Source of the DNA: an uncultured Oscillospiraceae bacterium
Lineage (GTDB): Bacteria > Bacillota > Clostridia > Oscillospirales > Acutalibacteraceae
Length of the DNA stretch: 21,512 bases
Assembly: GCA_959596515.1 (NCBI GenBank)
Contig: CAUFXR010000042.1
Location: forward strand, 1-21,512
Direction of reading: 5' to 3'
In this document: positions 14,475 to 21,222 of the stretch, one piece after another
How the letters are laid out: every line of letters starts with the position of its first letter
Numbering within the stretch: position 1 is the first letter of the stretch
The notes under the pieces: model-generated
Databases searched by the model: none
Told to the model about the DNA's origin: nothing
The model's input: the letters and a program-made list of their open reading frames with translations, nothing else
Position numbers and translations under genes: made by a program

Positions 14475-16061
14475 ATGGCAGATGACAAACTCAAAACCGG
14501 CCCGGAGCCCCCTGGCCCGGATCGTCCCGGTGACGCTCCTGCGAAAGAGGCTCCGCCAATCCAGGAGCCCCCGGTTCAGGAAACCGACGCGCCGGGGAAA
14601 ACGCAAGAGCCCGCCGCGCCTGGTACGGGCCCGGCACTCCAGGCGGAACAGTCTGTTATTCCCGGTATGGGGGAGGACAATCCGGCCCGCTCTGCACTTG
14701 GGGAAGTAGTGGTTGATTTTGACAAGATCAACGAGCTTATGTCCCAGCGACGGGCAGCGGCGCATGGAGCCGTAGACAAATTAAAGGCTCCGGCTACTGA
14801 TAAGGATGGTAAAGAGGCTCCTATCCCGGAGGAAAAAGCGCCGGAGGCGGATCAGCCGAAAAAGCGCCGGGGCCGTCCCCCGAAAGAGCAGGCCGGGCCG
14901 ACTGTGGAGAAAAAGTCGAAAGCAACGGAGCCCCGCACAGGCCGCCCGTCTAAGGTTGACAAGGCGGCCCGTGAGGAGGCTCCGCCCTCTGTTCGGGACA
15001 AAGTGTCCAGAGGTAAGAAAGCCGACAAGGGCAAGGAAACGGGCTCCGGCGGTGCGCCTGCGTCTAAATCCGCTCAGACGGTAAAGCCGGGCAAGGCCGC
15101 TCCCGTCAAGGAGGCGGCAGTCCCGCCGCCGGAGATCAAGCTGCCGCCCACGCCGGAGGTGCCGCCCCGCCCGGTGGAAGAGGGAAAAATCGTCTATTTG
15201 AAAATGTCGGAGCTCCACCCGTTCCACACGTTCCGGGAACACCCCTACAAGGTGCAGGACGATAAGGCGATGGACGATCTGGTGGGGACGATCAAGGAAC
15301 ACGGCATTATGACACCCGCCACCGTCCGCCCGGAAAAGGACGGCAAGGGCTATGAGATCATCGCGGGCCACCGCCGCCATCATGGTGGTGCGCGGGCCGG
15401 GCTGGAGGAAATGCCCTGTATTGTCCGGGAGATGACTGACCTTGAAGCCGTCCGGGAAATGCGGAACAGCAATAAACAGCGCGGCGATCCGCTCCCCAGC
15501 GAGCTGGCAAAGCTTCTGGATTTGGAGGTGGAGGCCATCAAGCGCCAGGGGGCCCGCCCGAAAACGGAGAAAGAGGCCGAGGCCCTGGGTAAGCTCTCGG
15601 TGGAGATCGTGGGTAAGGAACACGACATGAACTATAAAAAGGTCATGCGGTATATCCGGCTCAACTCCCTGGTGCCGGAGCTTCTGGACAAGGTGGACGC
15701 AAAGCAGATGGGCTTTATGCCTGCGGTGGAGATCTCGTATATCAGGCCGGAAAACCAGCGGCTGATTGCCGTTTCCATTGACGGGGAGCAGTCCTCCCCC
15801 TCGGTGGCCCAGGCAAAGCGGCTCCACGAGCTGGATAAGGAGGGCAAGCTCAACGGCGATGTGATTGACGGTATTTTGAGTGAAGAAAAAAAGGAGGATC
15901 GCGGTGTGATTATTTCGACTGCTGAACTGTCTAAGTATTTCGGCAAGGAGGTCACTCCTGCCAAAATGAAGGAGCAGATCATGGCTCTGCTGGACGAGTG
16001 GAAAGAGAAACAGCCGCCCGAACTGGCGAAGCCGGACAAGAAAAAGGACTTGGAAAAGTAA
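14475..16061 (+). CDS. ParB/Spo0J-domain DNA-binding protein with AT-hooks
   Basis: This 528-residue protein has a long disordered Pro/Ala/Lys-rich N-terminus (1-235) carrying AT-hook-like KKRRGRPPK (about 129-137) and TGRPSK (about 156-161). The ParB N-terminal domain begins near IVYLKMSELHPF (about 237). Its nucleotide-binding box reads IIAGHRRHHGGARAGLEEMP (about 294-313), a variant of the GERR(W/F)RA motif. A helical DNA-binding region follows (KEHDMNYKKVMRYIRLNSLVPELLD). GGAGG lies before the ATG at 14475. Such genes occur near the end of Tn1549-like ICEs and may stabilise the excised circle. Codons 172-180 (SVRDKVSRG) are encoded by a copy of the dispersed palindrome. Confidence 0.85.
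   Translation: MADDKLKTGPEPPGPDRPGDAPAKEAPPIQEPPVQETDAPGKTQEPAAPGTGPALQAEQSVIPGMGEDNPARSALGEVVVDFDKINELMSQRRAAAHGAVDKLKAPATDKDGKEAPIPEEKAPEADQPKKRRGRPPKEQAGPTVEKKSKATEPRTGRPSKVDKAAREEAPPSVRDKVSRGKKADKGKETGSGGAPASKSAQTVKPGKAAPVKEAAVPPPEIKLPPTPEVPPRPVEEGKIVYLKMSELHPFHTFREHPYKVQDDKAMDDLVGTIKEHGIMTPATVRPEKDGKGYEIIAGHRRHHGGARAGLEEMPCIVREMTDLEAVREMRNSNKQRGDPLPSELAKLLDLEVEAIKRQGARPKTEKEAEALGKLSVEIVGKEHDMNYKKVMRYIRLNSLVPELLDKVDAKQMGFMPAVEISYIRPENQRLIAVSIDGEQSSPSVAQAKRLHELDKEGKLNGDVIDGILSEEKKEDRGVIISTAELSKYFGKEVTPAKMKEQIMALLDEWKEKQPPELAKPDKKKDLEK
14990..15014 (+). repeat. Dispersed palindrome, copy A (inside the ParB-like gene)
   Basis: TGTTCGGGACA, centre AAG, TGTCCAGAGGT. The left arm differs from the family at three positions; the right arm is exact. 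The repeat is read in frame as codons for VRDKVSRG. Confidence 0.8.
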
Positions 16062-16070
16062 CCGGGCCCC

Positions 16071-16095
16071 GCTTCTGGACACTTTGTCCAGAGGT
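16071..16095 (+). repeat. Dispersed palindrome, copy B
   Basis: GCTTCTGGACA, centre CTT, TGTCCAGAGGT, ten bases after the ParB-like stop codon. Copies A and B also share the next bases (AAG) on the right. Confidence 0.9.
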
Positions 16096-16127
16096 AAGCG
16101 TCCCGCGCTTGGGATGGGCTCTGTGGT

Positions 16128-16270
16128 GATATATCCCCCGTCGCCGCCTCTATTCCTGCACAGCCGGGAGTGGGCCGTCAAGGGTGCAACGCACCGCCGC
16201 TCGCGGCGGCCTGCCCTTGACGGTCTGCCCCGGCTGTGCTACTTCCAGCGGCGCGGCGGGGGTATATATC
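16128..16270 (+). other. Large nested hairpin: candidate structured RNA or oriT
   Basis: Inverted repeats are nested around one centre. GATATAT (16128-16134) pairs with ATATATC (16264-16270). CCCCCG (16135-16140) pairs with 16257-16262, and CGCCGC (16142-16147) with 16248-16253. An 11-bp perfect stem joins 16158-16168 (GCACAGCCGGG) to 16229-16239. A 10-bp perfect stem joins CCGTCAAGGG (16175-16184) to 16214-16223. The tip has GTGC-AAC-GCAC (16184-16194) and CCGCCG-CTCG-CGGCGG (16194-16209). No ORF is supported here. It lies in the 295-base gap after the ParB-like gene. A non-coding RNA, an mRNA leader or a transfer origin are all possible. Confidence 0.75.
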
Positions 16271-16278
16271 CTCCAGAG

Positions 16279-16314
16279 CCGCCCCCTTTCCCTGGATAGG
16301 GAAAGGGCGGGGGG
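16279..16314 (+). other. Hairpin before the DUF7768-like gene
   Basis: A perfect 10-bp stem joins CCCTTTCCCT (16284-16293) to AGGGAAAGGG (16298-16307) with loop GGAT. Flanking C and G runs extend it with a bulge. There is no T-run, so it is not a standard terminator. Confidence 0.7.
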
Positions 16315-16356
16315 ATAGGGTCGAACTACCTATTATAAATATCGGAGGTGTTGAAG

Positions 16357-16698
16357 ATGAAACGATCCCTTGCTTATATTACCGCCGCATGGCGCGGCGA
16401 TCCTGCGGTGGACATGGAGCAGGCGGCGCATTACTGCCGCGTGGTCTACGATGCGGGCTATTCCCCCATCTGCCCCATGCTCTATCTGCCGTTGTTCCTC
16501 AATGACGCGGTGCCTGAGGAGCACAAAAACGGCATCGACATGGGCCGTGACCTGCTCCGGCGTTCCCGTGTGCTGGTGGTGTGCGGCCATACGATCACCG
16601 AGTCCATGAAAAATGATATTGCCGTGGCCCAGCGGCTGGGGATCACCGCTACCACCCTTGAGGGCATCCTGACCGTTAAGGGCCAGGGCCGCCGCTGA
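16357..16698 (+). CDS. DUF7768/DUF4406-like protein (nucleoside deoxyribosyltransferase-like fold)
   Basis: This 113-residue protein opens with SLAYITAAWRGDP and contains YDAGYSPICPMLYLPLFL, DMGRDLLRRSRVLVVCG and ITESMKNDIAVAQRLGI. The pattern matches small ICE and phage proteins with a nucleoside 2-deoxyribosyltransferase-like Rossmann fold. An enzymatic role has not been shown as far as I know. The ATG at 16357 follows GGAGG by 8 bases. It is one base from the ardA start, so the pair is probably coupled. A role in modifying nucleotides or in anti-defence is possible from context alone. Confidence 0.7.
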   Translation: MKRSLAYITAAWRGDPAVDMEQAAHYCRVVYDAGYSPICPMLYLPLFLNDAVPEEHKNGIDMGRDLLRRSRVLVVCGHTITESMKNDIAVAQRLGITATTLEGILTVKGQGRR

Positions 16699-16699
16699 T

Positions 16700-17413
16700 A
16701 TGGCGTCCCTGTTTGAAGCCTACATCACCAACCTGGGAAAATACAACGAGGGCGAGCTGGTCGGTGAAACCTTGAAATTCCCCACTACCACGGAGGAGGT
16801 GCAGGGACTTCTGAAACGCATCGGCGTGGACGGGGTGCGGTATGAGGAATTCTTCATCACCAGCTTTGACGGTGATGTGCTGGGGCTCTATGACTATCTC
16901 ACGGAATATGAAAACCTGGACGAGCTCAATCATCTGGCCTGCCTGCTTTCCGAGCTGGATCAAGGCGACTTGGAAAAGTTTGAGGCGGTCATTGACAGCG
17001 GCGAACATACTTCCAGCGTGGCTGACCTCATCAATCTGGCACAAAACCTGGATTGCTACGAGTTTTATCCCGGTGTGGAGGACGATGAAACCCTGGGCCG
17101 CATTTATGTGGAGGATATGGAGGCCATTGACATTCCCGATCACCTGCTCCCTTACTTCGATTATGAAGCATACGGGCGGGACGTGCGGATCAACGAGGAC
17201 GGCCACTTTGCCCCCGGCGGCTATGTGCTGAACAACGGCGGCAAATTTATCGAGCACTACCACGGGATCGAGGACATTCCCGCCGAGCACAAGGTTTTTG
17301 CGTTCCCGCAGCTCTCAGTGCGAGAGCAGATGGCGGCCTACAAAGAAATTATTGACGGCTCCTCTCTGGAGGGCTATCGGAAGATTGCCAAAAAGGAGCA
17401 TGAGGAGCGATAG
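16700..17413 (+). CDS. ardA: Antirestriction protein ArdA
   Basis: ArdA is an acidic mimic of B-form DNA that occupies and inhibits type I restriction enzymes, protecting incoming ICE DNA. The 237-residue product shows AYITNLGKYNEGELVGE at the N-terminus, RIGVDGVRYEEFFITSFD, EYENLDELNHLACLL, VADLINLAQNLDCYEFYPG and PYFDYEAYGRDVRINEDGHF, all typical of Firmicutes ArdA. Aspartate and glutamate are abundant throughout. Its ATG begins one base after the previous stop codon, so coupling is likely. A terminator built from palindrome copy C follows the stop. Confidence 0.92.
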   Translation: MASLFEAYITNLGKYNEGELVGETLKFPTTTEEVQGLLKRIGVDGVRYEEFFITSFDGDVLGLYDYLTEYENLDELNHLACLLSELDQGDLEKFEAVIDSGEHTSSVADLINLAQNLDCYEFYPGVEDDETLGRIYVEDMEAIDIPDHLLPYFDYEAYGRDVRINEDGHFAPGGYVLNNGGKFIEHYHGIEDIPAEHKVFAFPQLSVREQMAAYKEIIDGSSLEGYRKIAKKEHEER

Positions 17414-17415
17414 CG

Positions 17416-17450
17416 GCACTTCTGGACACTTTGTCCAGAGGTGCTTTTTT
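17416..17450 (+). terminator. Terminator formed by palindrome copy C
   Basis: The 25-bp palindrome (17418-17442: ACTTCTGGACA, CTT, TGTCCAGAGGT) is extended by flanking bases to a stem of about 13 bp with one mismatch or wobble. Six T follow (17445-17450). It fits an intrinsic terminator after ardA. Confidence 0.8.
17418..17442 (+). repeat. Dispersed palindrome, copy C
   Basis: ACTTCTGGACA, centre CTT, TGTCCAGAGGT. It is the exact reverse complement of copy E over all 25 bases. Confidence 0.92.
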
Positions 17451-17470
17451 CACGGAAAGGAGGGATACGG

Positions 17471-17947
17471 CTGATTGATGAGGACGTTTCCAGACGTACC
17501 ATAGCAGTTTCCATCAAGGCGACAAAGCTCACGGGCCGGGTGCTGGCCCAGGCGTGTCTGGCGGTTGGCCGGAAGATCAAGAAAGCGCACCGGGCCCGCC
17601 AGACACCCCACGGCAAACAGACGGTGCGCCAGCTCATGGGCCACGGGGCCGCCACGAACAGCATCGAGGTGGAGTCCCCAAAGGACTTTGACCGGGTGGC
17701 CCGGAAATGGAATGTAGACTATGCCTTTTATAAGACCGGGCCGGACAAGTACCTGCTGTTTTTCAAAAGCGGGCAGGCCGATGCCATCACCGCTTGTTTT
17801 TCGGAATATTCCCGGCGCGTGATGAAGCGTTCCAAGTCCCGGCGCGTCCCGATCCGGGAACAGCTCAAACGGGCCGCCGCTGAACTGGCCCGCCAGCCGT
17901 CCCACAAGAAAGAACGTGCAAGGGAGGCGGTGCATGAGGACAGATAG
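17471..17947 (+). CDS. PcfB family relaxosome accessory protein (DUF3801)
   Basis: PcfB-type proteins join the relaxosome to the VirD4-type coupling protein during conjugation. The family pattern is seen in IDEDVSRRTIAVSIKATKLTGRVLAQA, HGKQTVRQLMGHGAATNSIEV, FDRVARKWNVDYAFYK and LLFFKSGQADAITACFSEYS, with a basic C-terminus. The start is unclear. The only in-frame ATG/GTG/TTG upstream is a GTG at 17441, which lies inside the terminator of copy C. GGAGGG (17459-17464) is well placed for a CTG at 17471, giving about 158 residues, so I use that. The gene overlaps virD4 by 14 bases. Confidence 0.85.
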   Translation: MIDEDVSRRTIAVSIKATKLTGRVLAQACLAVGRKIKKAHRARQTPHGKQTVRQLMGHGAATNSIEVESPKDFDRVARKWNVDYAFYKTGPDKYLLFFKSGQADAITACFSEYSRRVMKRSKSRRVPIREQLKRAAAELARQPSHKKERAREAVHEDR

Positions 17948-19769
17948 TATTAAGAAATATGTGATACCCAACATCCCGTACCTGTTTATCCTGTGGGCCT
18001 GCCTAAAGCTGGGGACGGCCTACCGTCTGGCTCCCGGCGCAGACTTTGCTCACAAGCTGATGGGCCTGGGCCAGAGCATCGGCCCGGCCTTTGCCGATTT
18101 TGCGCCGGGGCTCCATCCCCTTGACTGGCTCATCGGCATTGTGGGCGCGGTGGGCTTCCGCCTGCTGATCTATATGAAAAGCAAGAACGCAAAGAAATTT
18201 AGGCGGGATGAAGAATACGGGTCGGCCCGCTGGGGAACGGAAAAAGACATCAAGCCCTTTGTCGATCCGAAGTTTGAGAACAACGTCATTTTGACAAAGA
18301 CGGAGTTTCTCACCATGAACACCCGGCCCAAAAATCCGGCCAACGCCCGCAACCTCAACGCCTGCATCATCGGCTCGTCCGGTTCGGGCAAAACCCGCTT
18401 CTGGCTCACGCCCCAGCTACTCCAGGCGCACAGCTCCTATGTGTGCGTTGATCCAAAAGGCGGGGTGCTCTCCCAGGTGGGTACTTTCCTGCAACGCCGG
18501 GGATATAAGGTCAAAGTGTTCAACAGCATCGATTTTTCAAAATCCATGCACTACAATCCCTTGTCCTATATCCACAATGAGGCGGACATCCTAAAATTCG
18601 TGGACACCCTCATAGCGAACACAAAGGGCGAAGGCAAGGAGGGCGATCCGTTCTGGACAAAGGCAGAAACGCTCCTTTATTGCGCGTTGATTGCCTATAT
18701 CATCTTTGAAGCCCCTGCCGAGGATCGGAACATCAATACCTTGGTGGACATGATTTCCGGCATGGACGTGAAAGAGGATGACGAGTCCTATATGAACGCG
18801 GTGGACTATATGTTCAAGGGCCTGGAAAAGCGCAAGCCGGATTGCTTTGCCGTGAAGCAGTACAAGAAATATAAGCTGGCCAGCGGCAAGACCGCGAAAA
18901 GCATTTTAATTTCCTGCGGTTCCCGACTGGCCCCCTTTGACATCCCCCAGCTCCGGGAGATCATGAGCTATGACGAACTGGAGCTTGACCGCATCGGGGA
19001 TCGGAAAACGGCGGTTTTCTTCACGATTTCCGACACAACCCCGACTTATAACTTCATTGTGGCCCTGGCCTTTTCGCAGATGTTCAATCTTCTGTGTGAA
19101 CGGGCGGACAATGTTCACGGGGGCCGCCTGCCCCATCATGTGCGGGTGCTGTGGGACGAGGCTGCCAACACGGGGCAGGTGCCCTCGCTGGAGAAACTTG
19201 TGGCCGTTATTCGTTCCCGCGAGGTGAGTCTGTGCCTGTTCTACCAGCAGTATGCTCAGTGCAAGGCCATTTACAAAGACAACGCGGAAACGATCCTGGG
19301 AAACATGGACAGCGTGATCTTCCTGGGTGGCCGGGAAAGCTCCACCATCAAGGAAATTTCCGAGAACTGGCTGGGAAAGGCCACCATCTCCATGCAGACC
19401 GAGGGCCGCTCCCGTGGGCAGTCGGAAAGCTACAACCAGAACACCCAGCGGCTGGGCCGGGAGTTGATGACCCCCAGCGAGCTGGCTACCATGCCGGGCG
19501 ATAAGTGCATTTTGCAGCTGCGGGGCCTGCCCCCGTTCTTTTCGCCCAAATACGATTTGAAGCAGCACCCTAACTACAAGTACACGGCTGAGGCCGATAA
19601 AAAGAAAAACGCCTTTGACCTTGATAAGCTCATAAACCGCCGCAGGCGGCCTGGGCTGAACGAGGCTTGTGAGGTGTACGAGGTAGACGTATCGGACACG
19701 GGGCCCGTAAGCGAGGACGAGGACATCCTCAACTACGACGATGTGGACGATCCGGATGCCTATGTATAA
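17934..19769 (+). CDS. VirD4/TraG-family conjugative coupling protein
   Basis: This membrane ATPase delivers the relaxase-DNA complex to the mating channel. Of its 611 residues, about 10-30 and 62-81 are hydrophobic membrane segments. Walker A is GSSGSGKT (147-154), with SYVCVDPKGG after it. The Walker B region is VRVLWDEAANTG (about 401-412), followed by EKLVAVIRSREVSLCLFYQQYAQ. The ATG at 17934 follows GGGAGGCGG and overlaps the end of the PcfB gene, so the two partner proteins are translationally coupled. The acidic C-terminus (SEDEDILNYDDVDDPD) may contact the relaxosome. Confidence 0.95.
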   Translation: MRTDSIKKYVIPNIPYLFILWACLKLGTAYRLAPGADFAHKLMGLGQSIGPAFADFAPGLHPLDWLIGIVGAVGFRLLIYMKSKNAKKFRRDEEYGSARWGTEKDIKPFVDPKFENNVILTKTEFLTMNTRPKNPANARNLNACIIGSSGSGKTRFWLTPQLLQAHSSYVCVDPKGGVLSQVGTFLQRRGYKVKVFNSIDFSKSMHYNPLSYIHNEADILKFVDTLIANTKGEGKEGDPFWTKAETLLYCALIAYIIFEAPAEDRNINTLVDMISGMDVKEDDESYMNAVDYMFKGLEKRKPDCFAVKQYKKYKLASGKTAKSILISCGSRLAPFDIPQLREIMSYDELELDRIGDRKTAVFFTISDTTPTYNFIVALAFSQMFNLLCERADNVHGGRLPHHVRVLWDEAANTGQVPSLEKLVAVIRSREVSLCLFYQQYAQCKAIYKDNAETILGNMDSVIFLGGRESSTIKEISENWLGKATISMQTEGRSRGQSESYNQNTQRLGRELMTPSELATMPGDKCILQLRGLPPFFSPKYDLKQHPNYKYTAEADKKKNAFDLDKLINRRRRPGLNEACEVYEVDVSDTGPVSEDEDILNYDDVDDPDAYV

Positions 19770-19772
19770 ATC

Positions 19773-19797
19773 ACTTCTGGACAAAGTGTCCAGAGGT
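19773..19797 (+). repeat. Dispersed palindrome, copy D
   Basis: ACTTCTGGACA, centre AAG, TGTCCAGAGGT, 3 bases after the virD4 stop codon. The arms are identical to copy C but the 3-bp centre is reversed. Confidence 0.92.
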
Positions 19798-19805
19798 CGT
19801 AACCT

Positions 19806-19829
19806 GCCGCCCAAACGGGCGGCTTTTTT
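19806..19829 (+). terminator. Terminator after virD4
   Basis: GCCGCCC (19806-19812), loop AAAC, GGGCGGC (19817-19823), then six T. A strong intrinsic terminator between virD4 and the Maff2 gene; it may lower rather than block downstream transcription. Confidence 0.9.
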
Positions 19830-19865
19830 CATAGCCGGGGAAAAACCCGGAGAAATGGAGGCTAT

Positions 19866-20078
19866 ATGCAGTTCTTTTCTTCCGCTATTGATACTTTGCA
19901 GACCCTTGTTGTGGCTCTGGGCGCTGGCCTGGGCGTGTGGGGCGTTGTCAATCTCCTGGAGGGGTACGGCAGCGATAATCCCGGTTCCAAAAGCCAGGGC
20001 ATGAAGCAGCTCATGGCGGGCGGCGGCATCATCCTGCTGGGCACCACCCTGATCCCTCTGCTGTCCGGCCTGTTTTAA
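19866..20078 (+). CDS. Maff2 family mobile-element protein (VirB2-like pilin candidate)
   Basis: This 70-residue protein has two hydrophobic segments (about 8-29 and 49-69) separated by a short polar loop (EGYGSDNPGSKSQG). This is the layout of VirB2/TrbC-type pilins, though much shorter. The Maff2 name is used for this conserved peptide in Firmicutes ICEs and its pilin role is inference. GGAGG lies 4 bases before the ATG. It always seems to sit between virD4 and the VirB6-like gene in this ICE class, as it does here. Confidence 0.85.
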   Translation: MQFFSSAIDTLQTLVVALGAGLGVWGVVNLLEGYGSDNPGSKSQGMKQLMAGGGIILLGTTLIPLLSGLF

Positions 20079-20089
20079 GGTAGCGGCTT

Positions 20090-20956
20090 ATGGATTTTCT
20101 CACCGACTGGCTCACGGACTGGCTCAAAGAGCTTCTGATTGGCGGGATCATGGGGAACCTGGAGGGGCTCTTTGATTACGTCAATACCCAAGTCGGAGAG
20201 ATTGCGGTACAGGTGGGGACTACCCCGGCGGCGTGGAACGCCGGGGTATTTTCCCTCATCCGCCAGCTTTCCGAAACGGTGATCTTGCCGATTGCCGGGC
20301 TGGTGCTGACCTTTGTTGCCACCTATGAGCTCATTCAGATGCTTTTGGAAAAAAACAATATGCACGAGTTTGACGTGGCGAATATCTACAAATGGATATT
20401 CAAAACGGCTTGTGCCATCTTCATTCTCTCAAACACCTTTAACATTGTGATGGCCGTCTTTGACGTGTCGCAGACGGTGATCGCCCAGGCGGGCGGCCTG
20501 ATCCAGGGCTCCACGGACATCACGCCGGATATGATGGCGGAGCTGGAAACCACCCTGGAGGGGATGGATTTAGGGCCGCTTTTGGGCCTGTGGCTCCAGT
20601 CCTCTATCATTGGCGTTACCATGTGGGCGCTGGGCATCGTCATTTTTGTGTTGGTGTATGGCAGAATGTTGGAAATCTATTTGCTCACCAGTTTGGCCCC
20701 CATCCCTATGGCAACGATCTCCCACCGGGAGGTGGGACAGATCGGGCAGAACTATCTGCGCTCCCTGTTTGCCGTAGGCTTCCAGGGGCTGCTCATTCTG
20801 GTGTGTGTTGCGATTTATGCGGTGCTGATCCAGGGAATTGCCACGGGCGGAGATCCCATTGGGGCGATTTGGGGCACCGTGGGCTATACGGTTTTGCTCT
20901 GCTTCATGCTGTTCAAAACCGGGACGATTGCGCGAAGTATCTTTAGCGCACATTGA
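20090..20956 (+). CDS. VirB6/TrbL-family conjugation membrane protein
   Basis: The 288-residue polytopic protein is a likely inner-membrane channel part of the type IV secretion system. An amphipathic N-terminus (MDFLTDWLTDWLKELLIGG) is followed by about five to six membrane segments. These include LSETVILPIAGLVLTFVATY (64-83), an IFKTACAIFILSNTFNIVMA stretch, IIGVTMWALGIVIFVLVYG, and two near the C-terminus. The conserved YLLTSLAPIPMATISHRE lies between segments, as in TrbL homologues. It begins 11 bases after the Maff2 stop. It is somewhat shorter than many VirB6 proteins, which often carry long C-terminal domains. Confidence 0.88.
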   Translation: MDFLTDWLTDWLKELLIGGIMGNLEGLFDYVNTQVGEIAVQVGTTPAAWNAGVFSLIRQLSETVILPIAGLVLTFVATYELIQMLLEKNNMHEFDVANIYKWIFKTACAIFILSNTFNIVMAVFDVSQTVIAQAGGLIQGSTDITPDMMAELETTLEGMDLGPLLGLWLQSSIIGVTMWALGIVIFVLVYGRMLEIYLLTSLAPIPMATISHREVGQIGQNYLRSLFAVGFQGLLILVCVAIYAVLIQGIATGGDPIGAIWGTVGYTVLLCFMLFKTGTIARSIFSAH

Positions 20957-20970
20957 GAAAGGGGTGTTCT

Positions 20971-21222
20971 ATGCCGAGAAGATATGGGCCCGACGGGTCG
21001 CGCCTGTGGAACGGGAAAGCGCCGGAGGACTTCAACCAGGCCGATGTTTACCGCTTTATGGCGGAAACAGAGTCCGTCTTGCAAAAGCAGGAATTGCTGG
21101 GCGGCAGGGATGACGCGAAGAAGATTGCCCAGCAGTTAGCCGAGGGGCGGGCGCAGGCCGCCCGTGAAAACGCTGCCCGCCCCGCCCCGGCAAAGGGCAA
21201 GGAGGCCAGGGATGACCGATAA
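20971..21222 (+). CDS. Small hydrophilic ICE protein of unknown function
   Basis: An 83-residue soluble protein beginning PRRYGPDGSRLWNGKAPEDF. The middle is helical and charged (QADVYRFMAETESVLQKQELL), and an Ala/Arg-rich tail ends KGKEARDDR. I do not recognise a functional family. The ATG at 20971 is preceded by AAAGGGG. It lies 14 bases after the VirB6-like gene and overlaps the methyltransferase start by 11 bases, so it belongs to the transfer operon. Confidence 0.75.
   Translation: MPRRYGPDGSRLWNGKAPEDFNQADVYRFMAETESVLQKQELLGGRDDAKKIAQQLAEGRAQAARENAARPAPAKGKEARDDR

Noticed and set aside
15684..15702. Sixth palindrome copy (CTTCTGGACAAGG)
   Set aside because: Only the left arm resembles the repeat; the right arm lacks TGTCCAGA, and the bases encode the ordinary ParB-like segment LLDKVDA.
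14781..16181. Long antisense frame of 466 codons opposite the ParB-like gene
   Set aside because: It lies wholly opposite a gene with recognisable domains in GC-rich DNA, where long antisense frames are common. It has no recognisable family and its composition is what reverse reading predicts.
16128..16270. Retron, group II intron or CRISPR explanation for the nested hairpin
   Set aside because: No reverse transcriptase or cas gene is nearby, there are no direct repeats with spacers, and no intron domain V/VI motif is seen.
18906..19832. Antisense frame of 308 codons opposite virD4
   Set aside because: Shadow of the VirD4 gene; no domain recognised and the sense strand has Walker motifs.
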